Shown here in pieces: positions 26,717 to 35,191 of a DNA stretch of 64,000 bases. Made by a program: the position numbers and the translations under genes. The notes under the pieces are model-generated. The model had not been told where the DNA came from, searched no databases, and worked only from the letters and a program-made list of their open reading frames with translations. Each line of letters opens with the position of its first letter. Position 1 is the stretch's first letter. Source of the DNA: CAYPEK01 sp964409645 (GTDB taxonomy: Bacteria > UBP15 > UBA6099); contig CAYPEK010000001.1 of assembly GCA_964409645.1 (NCBI GenBank), positions 1 through 64,000 on the forward strand, in the 5' to 3' direction.

Positions 26717-29195
26717 GCGCTTTTTTATTTCCACCGTGTGGGCGGCGGCTTTTATGGCCGCGTCTATAGGGTTGTCCGCAATACCCGGCTTGTACGCTTG
26801 GCAAGTGCTGGTCGTGCTCTCACCGGCGGCGCTCCTGCTTATCAGTCTGGCATGGACTAAGCCCTATCCCGAATTCAAAGACTCCGACGGGCCGGACTGC
26901 CCTCCCATCGAAGACCTCTCCAACCCGTCGCGCAAAGTAATCTGGCTCAACGGGCCGTGGGAATTCAAACTCGCGGGGCAGAAACGCACCCGCCGCATCG
27001 ACATCCCGCGACCGTGGAACTCGATCCCCGGACTCGAAAACTACAACGGACAAGCCATCTACAGGCGGCTCATCAAACTTCCCGAAGGCTGGTCTCAGGG
27101 CACCGTCTTTCTGCGCTTCCGGGGCGTCAACTACCGCGCCGTGGTTTCCATCGACGGCAAACAGGTGGGCTCCCACGAAGGCGGCTTCACCTCGTTCGAG
27201 ATCGACGTCACCGACAGGCTCTCAGACCGCCTCGAACACGAACTCGAAGTGGCGGTTGACAACCGGCTTTCTCAGACAACCGTGCCGAACGTAGTATGCT
27301 GGAACAACGACGGCGGCATCATCCGCGAGGTCTATCTCGAAACGCGAAACCCGATCCATATCGACGATGCATACCTGCTGACAATTCCCGACCTCAAGGG
27401 CCGCGCCGACATCGCGCTCATGCTCAAGATTCACAACCCGAAGCTCGAACCACGCGGTGTAAGGATCGAAGTATATTCACCGCAGGGCGCGCTAGTCCAC
27501 GAGCACGAGATCGAGGATTGGACAATGCAGACGCTCCAGCACAGAATCTCGATCAACTTCGCGTCGCTCTGGAGCCCGGAAAACCCGTCGCTGTATCGCT
27601 GCCGCGTGATGATAATGGAGCAAAATGGCGACGAGCGCACGTTCACGTTCGGCGTCAGGAGCATCGAGGCCGAAGACGGCGCGCTGTTGCTCAACGGCAA
27701 ACCTCTTCGGATAAGGGGTGTGTCCTACGTCCCGGAGACGGAGGAAACCGGCGTCACGATGTCTCTCGCCGATTTCAAGCGCGATCTCGAGGCGATCAAA
27801 GCTGCCGGATTCAATACCGTGCGATTCGCACACCTGCCGCCACACGCCAAGGTACTCGACCTGTGCGACAAGATGGGACTCCTCGTGATCGAGGAAATCC
27901 CGGTTTGGAACGCCCTAGTTATCGACTTCAGCGATCCCGGCTACCAGCAGGCGGCCGAGACACAGCTCAAGGAAGCTCTGTTGCGGGACCGCAACCGTGC
28001 ATGCATCCTAGCGTGGGGGCTCGCGAGCAGCATCGAATCCGGCTCCGACGAGGCCCGCTGGTTCGTCGAACGGCTCGCCGGACTCGCCCGCGGCCTCGAC
28101 GACCACCTCGTCTATATCGCCACATCGGACCCGGAGCACGAATCTTGCGCCGACCTCGTGGATTTCATCGCTCTCGACATCGAGACAAGAAAACGAGAGA
28201 AAATTGCGATAAAGATAGAGGCGGCGGCCTCTTTCGGCACGCCGGTCGTCATGTTCCACCAAGGCGACCCGGCATACCGGCCAGCCGACTCGCGCATCGC
28301 GGGCGCGCCCGGAACCGAGGAGCATCAGGCCATCTTCTTGCGCGATTTCATTCTCGAACACGACGCAAACCAAAAGATTGCCGGATGGGCGGTTTCAGCA
28401 CTCGCGGACTACCGCGACCCGAGCAACTTCGCCGGGCCGACTCCGTTCGCCCGCAGAAATGGATTGCTTGACAGCAATCGCAAACGCAAGATAGCTTTCG
28501 GCGCGATCTCCGGCCTTCTCAACAACGGCGAACTGCCCGAGATTCAGGTGAGCCGCAGCAGGATGCCGATCGCCTCGTTCGCGAAAATTCTAGCCGTAGT
28601 ATGGGCAGCCGCGGCGCTCGCATATCTCATTCTCTCGCCCCACCATTATTTCAATCTGGCTTACAATCCGGAAGGCTTCGTCAAAGGGCATCCGTTCGCG
28701 TGGCAAGTGATACTGTTCACCTCCGTTTTCACGGCGCTTAACTTCGCCATTCTTTTTTACCGTTTCTTCCGTTCGGCGCCTCGGAAACTGCTCGGCTCGA
28801 TCAACATGCCTTTCCTTAGAATCATCGCTTTTCTTCTTCACACCGAAATCAACCTGTTCATCTGGGCGTATCTGACAATAATCTGGTTCTGGGTGTTCGA
28901 CACCACGCTGTTGAGCTTCTTCTTCCACAAAGTCGGCCCCGCCGAACTGTTGGCTCTCACCGCCGCGCTCAGCCTTCCGGAATCGATTTTCTTCCTGTCC
29001 GCTTTCTTCAGAATCAACCTTATTCCCGTATTTATCGCTTACAACGTATGGAAGGTTTATCTCTGCTACACTATTCTCGGCCTGACCGGTACGATAATGT
29101 TTGTCCTCGTAGGTCCGGCCATCGTCACCATCGCGGCACTCATCGTCATCGAAATGAAATTCCACGTTCTGAAATACATCCGCCTCATGCTGTGA
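26709..29195 (+). CDS. Membrane-anchored GH2-like protein, catalytic glutamates apparently lost
   Basis: 828 residues. Two N-terminal hydrophobic segments (~5-25, ~30-50), then a GH2 sugar-binding sandwich (~75-215, 'WLNGPWEFKLAG...PRPWNS', 'YRRLIKLPEGW', 'NNDGGIIREVYL'), an Ig-like domain (~220-315) and a TIM barrel (~320-600: 'LLLNGKPLRIRGVSYVPE', 'IKAAGFNTVRFAHLPPH', 'GLLVIEEIPVW'). In active GH2 enzymes the acid/base lies in W-x-x-x-N-E; here residues 436-441 read WGLASS. The nucleophile strand reads 'PVVMFHQGDP' (~512-521), without the usual Glu. About six membrane helices follow (~620-820). Probably a pseudoenzyme or glycan sensor or carrier. Translation is likely coupled to the methyltransferase gene. 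Confidence 0.75.
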   Translation: MHRRFFISTVWAAAFMAASIGLSAIPGLYAWQVLVVLSPAALLLISLAWTKPYPEFKDSDGPDCPPIEDLSNPSRKVIWLNGPWEFKLAGQKRTRRIDIPRPWNSIPGLENYNGQAIYRRLIKLPEGWSQGTVFLRFRGVNYRAVVSIDGKQVGSHEGGFTSFEIDVTDRLSDRLEHELEVAVDNRLSQTTVPNVVCWNNDGGIIREVYLETRNPIHIDDAYLLTIPDLKGRADIALMLKIHNPKLEPRGVRIEVYSPQGALVHEHEIEDWTMQTLQHRISINFASLWSPENPSLYRCRVMIMEQNGDERTFTFGVRSIEAEDGALLLNGKPLRIRGVSYVPETEETGVTMSLADFKRDLEAIKAAGFNTVRFAHLPPHAKVLDLCDKMGLLVIEEIPVWNALVIDFSDPGYQQAAETQLKEALLRDRNRACILAWGLASSIESGSDEARWFVERLAGLARGLDDHLVYIATSDPEHESCADLVDFIALDIETRKREKIAIKIEAAASFGTPVVMFHQGDPAYRPADSRIAGAPGTEEHQAIFLRDFILEHDANQKIAGWAVSALADYRDPSNFAGPTPFARRNGLLDSNRKRKIAFGAISGLLNNGELPEIQVSRSRMPIASFAKILAVVWAAAALAYLILSPHHYFNLAYNPEGFVKGHPFAWQVILFTSVFTALNFAILFYRFFRSAPRKLLGSINMPFLRIIAFLLHTEINLFIWAYLTIIWFWVFDTTLLSFFFHKVGPAELLALTAALSLPESIFFLSAFFRINLIPVFIAYNVWKVYLCYTILGLTGTIMFVLVGPAIVTIAALIVIEMKFHVLKYIRLML

Positions 29196-29307
29196 CGCCG
29201 CGTTCACCGTATTCGATGCAATAATTCTCTATTTAATAAGGATATTAATATAAATATATTGTTGCGGATTCCGCGCGCCCGCGGTCTGCATCTGGAGCGC
29301 ATTTGCA

Positions 29308-30324
29308 ATGGCGGCATTTCTAATACCGCGTCTAGGCCTCGACCTCGGAACCGGCAAAACGGTTCTCGTCGCAGGCAGAAAAATCGCTTACAACGAGCCG
29401 ACCGTGCTCGTCGCCGAAAGCAGGACCAACCACGTCCTCTATACCGGCCGCGCGGCCTCAGAACGGGCGGGCAAGCTCGGACACGGCTCCGAACTGATCC
29501 GCCCCGTCGTCCGCGGCGCGATCGCCGACTACGCGGCCACCCGCTTCCTGCTCCGCAAAATCTTCACGCAGGCGATGAAGCCGCCGCGCGCACTCAAGCC
29601 TATGATCGTCGCTTCGGTGCCGATTCGCCTGAACTCGGTCGAAGAGCGCGCCCTTTGTGACGCCGCGCGCGAGGCCGGCGCCGGGCAGATTTACCTCGTC
29701 CCGTGCAACCTCGCCTCGTACGTCGCGATCTCAAAAAACGCAAACGATCCGCGCGGCAGCCTGATTGTCGATATCGGCGCGGGCGTCACGGACATCTCCG
29801 TGCTTGCCTCGAACGAGACCATCGTCGGGCGCACGCTCGAAAGCGGCGGCGACGACCTCACCGCCATCGTCCAGCGCGTTCTCGAACTTTCGTACGGCGT
29901 CGTTACCAGCCGCGAAGAGGCGGTGCAGGTTAAAATGCGCATCGGCGTCATCCCGAAACCGGGCGAAAAGGTCATCGTAAATCAGGCGCGTCTCCACGGC
30001 GAATCCGGCACGCGCGAAGTTATGATCCCGCAGGACTCGATCGCCGAGTTCATGCTTCAAAGCCTCAAACCGCTCGTTGACGGCGTACTCGAAACACTCG
30101 AGGAGACGCCGCCCGAGTTGTATCAGGACATATTCTATCGCGGGCTGTTCCTGTCCGGCGGCGGGAGCCGCCTCAAGGGGCTCGCTCAGGCGCTCGAGGA
30201 ACGCCTGCAGATTAAAGTGAACCCGGTGGACGAGCCGGAACTTTCGGTGAGCAGAGGCATCTCGATTATCCTCACCGACTTCGGCAAGTTCAGGGAGTTT
30301 TTCAGGCACCACGTCACATTCTGA
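29308..30324 (+). CDS. mreB: MreB-like actin homologue
   Basis: 338 residues, the MreB length. Actin-fold motifs: phosphate-1 'LGLDLGTGKTVL' (9-20), 'LIRPVVRGAIADYAATRFLLRKIF' (the MreB signature 'RPMKDGVIADF' region), phosphate-2 'GSLIVDIGAGVTDISVL', and 'FYRGLFLSGGGSRLKGLAQAL' (adenosine loop). MreB organises side-wall peptidoglycan synthesis under the inner membrane. It is odd in two ways: it is not next to mreC/mreD, and it lies 12 nt before mlaE, so it appears co-transcribed with the Mla transporter. It may be a second, specialised MreB. GGAG lies 10 nt before the ATG. Confidence 0.88.
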   Translation: MAAFLIPRLGLDLGTGKTVLVAGRKIAYNEPTVLVAESRTNHVLYTGRAASERAGKLGHGSELIRPVVRGAIADYAATRFLLRKIFTQAMKPPRALKPMIVASVPIRLNSVEERALCDAAREAGAGQIYLVPCNLASYVAISKNANDPRGSLIVDIGAGVTDISVLASNETIVGRTLESGGDDLTAIVQRVLELSYGVVTSREEAVQVKMRIGVIPKPGEKVIVNQARLHGESGTREVMIPQDSIAEFMLQSLKPLVDGVLETLEETPPELYQDIFYRGLFLSGGGSRLKGLAQALEERLQIKVNPVDEPELSVSRGISIILTDFGKFREFFRHHVTF

Positions 30325-30336
30325 GGTGCGCGTATA

Positions 30337-31104
30337 ATGGAAAATACGTTTTTTCAGCCTGTCGTAAGATTTGTCGAGTACGTCGGCAAGCTCGCCACCA
30401 CGCTCGCCAAGTCCATCGCCTACATCGTGCGGCTCGCTATCGACTGGCGGCTCACATTCTTTCAGGCATCGAGCATGGGCATCAACTCGATCCCGATCGT
30501 TTTTCTGATCGTCAGCTTCACCGGCATGATAATCGCCCTGCAGGTGACCCAGCAGGCGGTTAAGTTCGGGACCAAGCAATTCATCGGCGGCGGCATCGCG
30601 TTCGTGATGGTGCGCGAGCTGGCGCCGGTTCTCACCGGGGTGGCGATGGCGGGCCGCGTCGGCTCGTCGATCGCGTCCGAGCTTGCATCCATGAAAGTCA
30701 GCGAGCAGATCGACGCGCTCCGCGCGCTCGCGACCAACCCGATTCAGTACCTCGTCGTCCCTCGCATGCTCGCCCTCATGATAATGATCCCGGCCGTCAC
30801 GGTCATGTCTTGCCTTGCCGGAATCATGTCCGCGTATTGGGTCGATCACACGTTTTTCGATATCACATGGCCTGTGTTTTATCGCTACATACCGAGACTG
30901 CTGGATGCGAGCGACGTGACCGCCATGCTGATCAAAAGCGCCGTGTTCGCGGTCACAATCGCGCTTATCGGCTGCACCGAGGGCATGTACGCGGAGGGCG
31001 GCGCACAGGGCGTCGGCCGTTCGACAACCAACTCAGTCGTTATCTCGATCGTCAGCATTTTCGGACTCAATTACCTGCTTTCGATGTTTCTCTTTCCGGG
31101 CTGA
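30337..31104 (+). CDS. mlaE: MlaE-family lipid ABC transporter permease
   Basis: 255 residues with about five membrane helices. The MlaE/TrbE permease signature is clear: 'FTGMIIALQVTQQAVKFGTKQFIGGG', 'VMVRELAPVLTGVAMAGRVGSSIASELASMKVSEQIDALRAL' and 'NPIQYLVVPRMLA'. It forms the inner-membrane channel of the MlaFED complex that moves phospholipids between inner membrane and periplasmic carriers. GAGGTG lies 8 nt before the ATG. It sits 12 nt after the mreB-like gene and 15 nt before the ATPase gene. No mlaC or mlaA is in the window. Confidence 0.93.
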   Translation: MENTFFQPVVRFVEYVGKLATTLAKSIAYIVRLAIDWRLTFFQASSMGINSIPIVFLIVSFTGMIIALQVTQQAVKFGTKQFIGGGIAFVMVRELAPVLTGVAMAGRVGSSIASELASMKVSEQIDALRALATNPIQYLVVPRMLALMIMIPAVTVMSCLAGIMSAYWVDHTFFDITWPVFYRYIPRLLDASDVTAMLIKSAVFAVTIALIGCTEGMYAEGGAQGVGRSTTNSVVISIVSIFGLNYLLSMFLFPG

Positions 31105-31119
31105 TAAAGGCAAATAAAT

Positions 31120-31857
31120 ATGTCGAAGATCGAAACAAAAGACCTGCGGGTCAGCTATAAAAAGAAGTCCGTTCTCGAGGGCATCAGCCTCACCGTGAAC
31201 GAAGGCGAGATCGTGACGCTCATGGGCGGTAGCGGCTGCGGCAAGAGCACGCTCCTGCGGTCCGTCATGCGGCTCATCCCGATCTCGGGCGGTGAAGTGC
31301 ACATCGACGGCGAGCGCATAGACAACCTGCCCGAAACGAAGATGAACGAAGTGCGCAAGAAAATGGGCATGGTGTTTCAGGAGGGCGCGCTGTTCGACTC
31401 GATGAACGTGAGGGAGAACGTCGCGTTCGCGCTCCGCCGGCACACAAAGATGAAAGAGCGCGAGATCCGCAGCGTTGTGCGCGAGCGACTCGACGCGGTG
31501 GGCCTTTCCGGCGTCGAGGAGAAAATGCCGAACGAGCTCAGCGGCGGCATGCGCCGCCGGGTCGGCATTGCCCGCGCGCTTGCGCTCAACCCGGAAATTC
31601 TTTTTTACGACGAGCCGACAGCCGGACTCGACCCGCTCCTGACGGCCACAATCGTCGAACTCATACTCAAGATGCGGGATCGCTATAACGCAACATCAGT
31701 CGTCGTTACGCACGACATCGCTGCCGCCGAGCGCGTCAGCGACCGCGTCGCGATGATTCACGAAGGACATCTGATAATAGAAGGCACTTTCACCGATCTG
31801 AGGAGCAGCCATCACCCGCACATACGCAGCTTCCTCGATTCGATGAAAACACCCTGA
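31120..31857 (+). CDS. mlaF: MlaF-family lipid ABC transporter ATPase
   Basis: 245 residues, a single ABC ATPase: Walker A 'GGSGCGKST' (36-44), Q-loop 'MVFQEGALFDSMNVREN' (the MlaF-type Q-loop wording), signature 'LSGGMRRR' (140-147), Walker B 'ILFYDEPTAGLDP' (160-172) and the H-loop 'VVTHD'. Drives lipid movement by the MlaE permease from the cytoplasmic side. AAAGG precedes the ATG; the gene is tightly packed between mlaE and mlaD. Confidence 0.94.
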   Translation: MSKIETKDLRVSYKKKSVLEGISLTVNEGEIVTLMGGSGCGKSTLLRSVMRLIPISGGEVHIDGERIDNLPETKMNEVRKKMGMVFQEGALFDSMNVRENVAFALRRHTKMKEREIRSVVRERLDAVGLSGVEEKMPNELSGGMRRRVGIARALALNPEILFYDEPTAGLDPLLTATIVELILKMRDRYNATSVVVTHDIAAAERVSDRVAMIHEGHLIIEGTFTDLRSSHHPHIRSFLDSMKTP

Positions 31858-31877
31858 CCGGGAGCACGGAGGTTACT

Positions 31878-33197
31878 ATGCTTTCAAACTATTTCAAGGT
31901 CGGCGCCGGAATCCTGATCGCCATTGCAATAGTAGTGGCGGCTTACAGGGCAGTTCAGGAAAACAAACTCGGCGGCGACAAGATTTACACTATAAAAGTC
32001 GTCTTCGACAATGTCGAAGGGCTCTCCGAAGGCAACGACGTCTGGCTCTCCGGCATTAAGATCGGGTCCATCAGAAAACTTACCCTGCTCCCCAGCGGAA
32101 AAGTGCAGCTCGACCTCCAGATCGAGAAAAAATACAAGGTGCTGAAAGGCTCCACATTCGCCATCCGCCTCGGCATACTCGAAGAAAAAGTGCTCAGCAT
32201 CGAAAAACCGGTGAAGATGCAAAAGCCGTACACATACTATGAAGACGGAACAGTCATTAAAAACGCGCAGCCGCCCGTTACCATGCAGAAACTTGTTAAG
32301 CAGGCGGATCAGGCGATGACGGAAGTCAACCGGATTCTCTTCAACGCGCGGCAGGTGGTCGAGAACGAACAGATGAAGCAGGATATATTGTTGGCGATGA
32401 ACAACATCGCGGAGACGACCGCCGAGGCGCGGGATTTCGTCAAAATGCTCAACGACACCGGCATGGCGAATCGCGGCCACATAGACGAAACTCTCGCCAA
32501 TATCGAAAAAATCTCCAACAACCTTCTCGTCACGTCCGATAAGCTCGACCAACTTCTGGACAACGCCAACGACATCGCCGGCGATGAAACTCTTAAGCAA
32601 CAGATAAAAGACATCGCGGGAGACCTAAAGGAGACAATGAAGAACCTGAACGATACCACCAAGTCCATCAAGGACCTCGCAACCGACGATCAGGTCAAAC
32701 AGGATATCAAGGAAACGATTAAAAGCACAAAGAACACAATGGACAACGCGGATGTAGCCCTGCGCGGCTTTTCCAAGATGATCAAGGCGGTTAACGAAAC
32801 GGAGATCAAACCGGATTTCGAGTTCCGCTACGAAACACGGCCGGACGAATACTACGCCGACATGAACTTGCGCATATTCCCGCCCAACTCGAAGGTTTAC
32901 TACCTGCTCGGTCTCGACAACCTCGGAGAATCGAGCGCGTCAAACCTTCAGTTCGCCTTCAAGGGCAACCTTCCCGACGAGTGGCTGCGGGTGGGCATCA
33001 AGAGCGGAAAGCTCGGAGTCGGCGCGGAAATGACGAAGAAAAACCTCTACTACGAAGGCGAGCTTCTCGACCCGAACGACCTGCAACTCAACCTGCGCGT
33101 GGGCCGCGGCCTCGCGGAGAACACATACCTTATGTTCGGCTGGGAAGGCGTCCTGAAACGCGACTCGCTCAGCTTCGGCCTGCTGCAAAGATACTGA
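31878..33197 (+). CDS. mlaD: MCE-domain lipid-binding protein (MlaD-like) with long coiled coil
   Basis: 439 residues, far longer than the ~180-residue E. coli MlaD. N-terminal membrane anchor (~5-25), then one MCE domain (~38-115: 'IYTIKVVFDNVEGLSEGNDVWLSGIKIGSIRKL', 'LRLGILEEKVLSI'). Residues ~135-300 are a heptad-rich helical region ('NIEKISNNLLVTSDKLDQLLDNANDI', 'DDQVKQDIKETIKSTKNTMDNA'), and ~305-439 are beta-rich ('FEFRYETRPDEYYADMNLRIFPP', 'LSFGLLQRY'). The aromatic C-terminus and alternating strands could insert in or contact the outer membrane, making a bridge across the periplasm. GGAGG lies 5 nt before the ATG. Last gene of the mreB-mlaEFD unit. Confidence 0.87.
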   Translation: MLSNYFKVGAGILIAIAIVVAAYRAVQENKLGGDKIYTIKVVFDNVEGLSEGNDVWLSGIKIGSIRKLTLLPSGKVQLDLQIEKKYKVLKGSTFAIRLGILEEKVLSIEKPVKMQKPYTYYEDGTVIKNAQPPVTMQKLVKQADQAMTEVNRILFNARQVVENEQMKQDILLAMNNIAETTAEARDFVKMLNDTGMANRGHIDETLANIEKISNNLLVTSDKLDQLLDNANDIAGDETLKQQIKDIAGDLKETMKNLNDTTKSIKDLATDDQVKQDIKETIKSTKNTMDNADVALRGFSKMIKAVNETEIKPDFEFRYETRPDEYYADMNLRIFPPNSKVYYLLGLDNLGESSASNLQFAFKGNLPDEWLRVGIKSGKLGVGAEMTKKNLYYEGELLDPNDLQLNLRVGRGLAENTYLMFGWEGVLKRDSLSFGLLQRY

Positions 33198-33265
33198 GCG
33201 CTCAAAAGTAGCATGTCTGTCTGATCATAACGAATAAACTCCGTGGTTTCCAAATGCTTATCAGA

Positions 33266-33303
33266 TTGACACTATAAATATCTTATATAAAATATTTATA
33301 TAA
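33266..33303 (+). promoter_or_regulatory. Promoter with overlapping inverted repeat, toxin-antitoxin operon
   Basis: TTGACA (33266-33271), a 16-nt spacer and TAAAAT (33288-33293). The -10 lies inside a perfect inverted repeat, TTATATAAA (33283-33291), ATA, TTTATATAA (33295-33303). This is the expected arrangement for an operator through which the XRE antitoxin represses its own operon. Confidence 0.6.
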
Positions 33304-33318
33304 AGAGGAGGCGCGGAA

Positions 33319-33555
33319 ATGTCTTCAACTCAATTAAAAAACTTCAGGCGCATGTCAGGCATGACTCAGCGTGAGCTCTCCTCAAAGATCGGGATAACAA
33401 TCCAGCAGATCAGCAATTACGAAAACGGACGTTCGAAAGTTCCGAAGGTTGTCGAACTCGCTCTGCACTACCTTGCAAGTCAGGAAAACTTCGACGATTC
33501 CTCGTTTGAAAAAGACTGGAACAGAAAAGACATGGAGGCTTATGATGCCTTATAA
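33319..33555 (+). CDS. XRE-family HTH protein, probable antitoxin
   Basis: 78 residues. Residues ~5-60 are a Cro/CI-type helix-turn-helix ('FRRMSGMTQRELSSKIGITIQQISNYENGRSKVP'), and the acidic tail ('NFDDSSFEKDWNRKDMEAYDAL') is a plausible toxin-binding arm. GAGGAGG lies 7 nt before the ATG. Its 3' end overlaps the MazF-like gene by 11 nt, so the two are co-translated. Antitoxin role is inferred from the operon layout and the operator-like repeat; MazF antitoxins are more often AbrB/MazE or RHH proteins. Confidence 0.75.
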   Translation: MSSTQLKNFRRMSGMTQRELSSKIGITIQQISNYENGRSKVPKVVELALHYLASQENFDDSSFEKDWNRKDMEAYDAL

Positions 33556-33901
33556 AAGAGGCGATGTCGTTCTCGTTCCATTCCCTTTCAGCGACACTGA
33601 AACAACAAATAAACGACCCGCGGTAATAGTTCAGTCAAATTCTTTTAATCGTAAACTGGATACGGTAATTGTTGCCCAAATTACTTCGAACATATCGCGT
33701 GCAAACAAAGAGCCTTCTCAACTGCTTGTAAAAATCGGCACACCGGAAGGCCGCCTGACCGGCCTGCTCCATGACTCCGCCGTTAAATGCGAGACACTCG
33801 CTACAATCTCAAAAAACAAACTTCTCAGAACGATCGGAAAACTTACGGGGCCATTGCCGGAAATGCTCGACGCCTCACTGCGAAAAACTCTCGGTGTTTA
33901 A
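33545..33901 (+). CDS. MazF/PemK-family endoribonuclease toxin
   Basis: 118 residues from the ATG at 33545 (GGAGG 6 nt upstream; an ATG at 33542 is closer to the SD than usual). The MazF beta-barrel opens with 'KRGDVVLVPFPFSDTETTNKRPAVIVQSN', containing the conserved P-F and R-P-A-V segments, and continues 'TVIVAQITSN' and 'GLLHDSAVKCETLATISKNKL', where the family's catalytic Thr/Ser region lies. It should cleave mRNA when freed from its antitoxin. It forms a two-gene module with the XRE gene, between the mla operon and moeA. Confidence 0.85.
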   Translation: MPYKRGDVVLVPFPFSDTETTNKRPAVIVQSNSFNRKLDTVIVAQITSNISRANKEPSQLLVKIGTPEGRLTGLLHDSAVKCETLATISKNKLLRTIGKLTGPLPEMLDASLRKTLGV

Positions 33902-33954
33902 ATTGAATTCACCGATGGTATTCGGATTGCAATAGAACTGCCGCGATTGAAACA

Positions 33955-35172
33955 TCACACCGGATATCCGTCGAGCGGGATGATCTCGACCGTCTCGCCG
34001 GCTTTCACGGTCGATGTCTCGGCCGGGATGACAATCAGGCAGTTAGCAAGCGACATCGACATGAGGATGCCCGACCCCTGCCCGCCCGTCGTGCGCACTG
34101 TCGCGCCGCCATCGCCTCGTGTTGCTATTCCGCGAAACAGTTTCGTGCGGCCCGCCTTGTCCGTAATATCGTGCTCCGCGCGCGCCGACGTCCACTGCCG
34201 GAAAAGGTCCGTCGCGCCCATCATCTTCAGCAGCGCGGGCCGCACGAACATCTCGAACCCCACCATAACCGACACCGGGTTGCCCGGCAGCCCGAAGAGA
34301 GGCGTCCCCGCAACGTGACCGAACGCTATCGGTTTGCCCGGCTTCATCCTCACCTTCCAGAACTGCATCTCTCCTATCTTGCTTAATATCTCTTTCACGT
34401 AATCGTAATCGCCCGCCGACACGCCGCCGGAAGTCAGCACGATGTCGCACTCCGCCGCAGCGCCCATGAACGCCGCCTCGACCGCAGTCCTCTCGTCCGG
34501 GATTATCCCGAGATACTTCGGCAGCGCACCCGCCGACTGCACGAGCGAGTGCAGCGTGTAGCTGTTGCTGTTTCGCACTTTGCCCGGCCCGGCCGCCTCG
34601 CCCGGCTCGACGATCTCGTCGCCCGTCGATATTATCCCCACAACCGGACGTCTTCCGACTTTCAACTCCGCGCGGCCCGCCGACGCGGCCACGCCCACAT
34701 CCGCCGCCGCCATCCGCCGTCCGGGGCTGAACAGCAACTGCCCCTTCTTCACATCCTCGCCCGCGCGGCGGATGTTCGCCCCTTCTTTAACCGCCGCCTG
34801 AATCAGCACGATGTTCCCGCGCGTCTCCGTCCGCTCCACCATCACCACCGCGTCCGCGCCCGGCGGCACCGGCGCGCCGGTCATGATCCGCACCGCCGTT
34901 CCCGCTTTAACTTCTACGTCCGCGCGGCCGCCCGCCGGAATCTCTCCGACGACTTCAAGTTCCACAGGCGTCTCTTCAGTCGCACCGGCAACATCCGCCG
35001 CTTTCACCGCGTAGCCGTCCATCGCCGAGTTATCCGAAAACGGCACGTCCGAGTCCGCGCGAACTTCCTCAGCGAGAATCCTCCCGAACGCCTCCGTCAG
35101 CGGAACGGTCTCGACGCCCGTCGGCCTCACCGCATCCATTATGTTCTTCACAGCTTCTTCTATGCTTATCAT
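33955..35172 (-). CDS. moeA: Molybdopterin molybdenumtransferase
   Basis: 405 residues with the full MoeA plan: N-terminal domain ('SIEEAVKNIMDAV...TVPLTEAFGRILAEEVRADSDVPFSDNSAMDGYAV'), the domain with 'VRIMTGAPVPPGADAVVMVE', the MoCF-binding domain ('VGIISTGDEIVEPG', 'DIVLTSGGVSAGDYDYVKE', 'GLPGNPVSVMVGFEMF'), and a C-terminal beta-barrel. It inserts molybdate into adenylylated molybdopterin in the cytoplasm. GGAG lies 6 nt before the ATG. No other molybdenum-cofactor gene or molybdoenzyme is in the window. It lies 19 nt downstream of the secreted orphan gene on the same strand, so the two may share a transcript. Confidence 0.95.
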   Translation of the reverse strand: MISIEEAVKNIMDAVRPTGVETVPLTEAFGRILAEEVRADSDVPFSDNSAMDGYAVKAADVAGATEETPVELEVVGEIPAGGRADVEVKAGTAVRIMTGAPVPPGADAVVMVERTETRGNIVLIQAAVKEGANIRRAGEDVKKGQLLFSPGRRMAAADVGVAASAGRAELKVGRRPVVGIISTGDEIVEPGEAAGPGKVRNSNSYTLHSLVQSAGALPKYLGIIPDERTAVEAAFMGAAAECDIVLTSGGVSAGDYDYVKEILSKIGEMQFWKVRMKPGKPIAFGHVAGTPLFGLPGNPVSVMVGFEMFVRPALLKMMGATDLFRQWTSARAEHDITDKAGRTKLFRGIATRGDGGATVRTTGGQGSGILMSMSLANCLIVIPAETSTVKAGETVEIIPLDGYPV

Positions 35173-35191
35173 TTGATGCTCCGGCTCCTGT

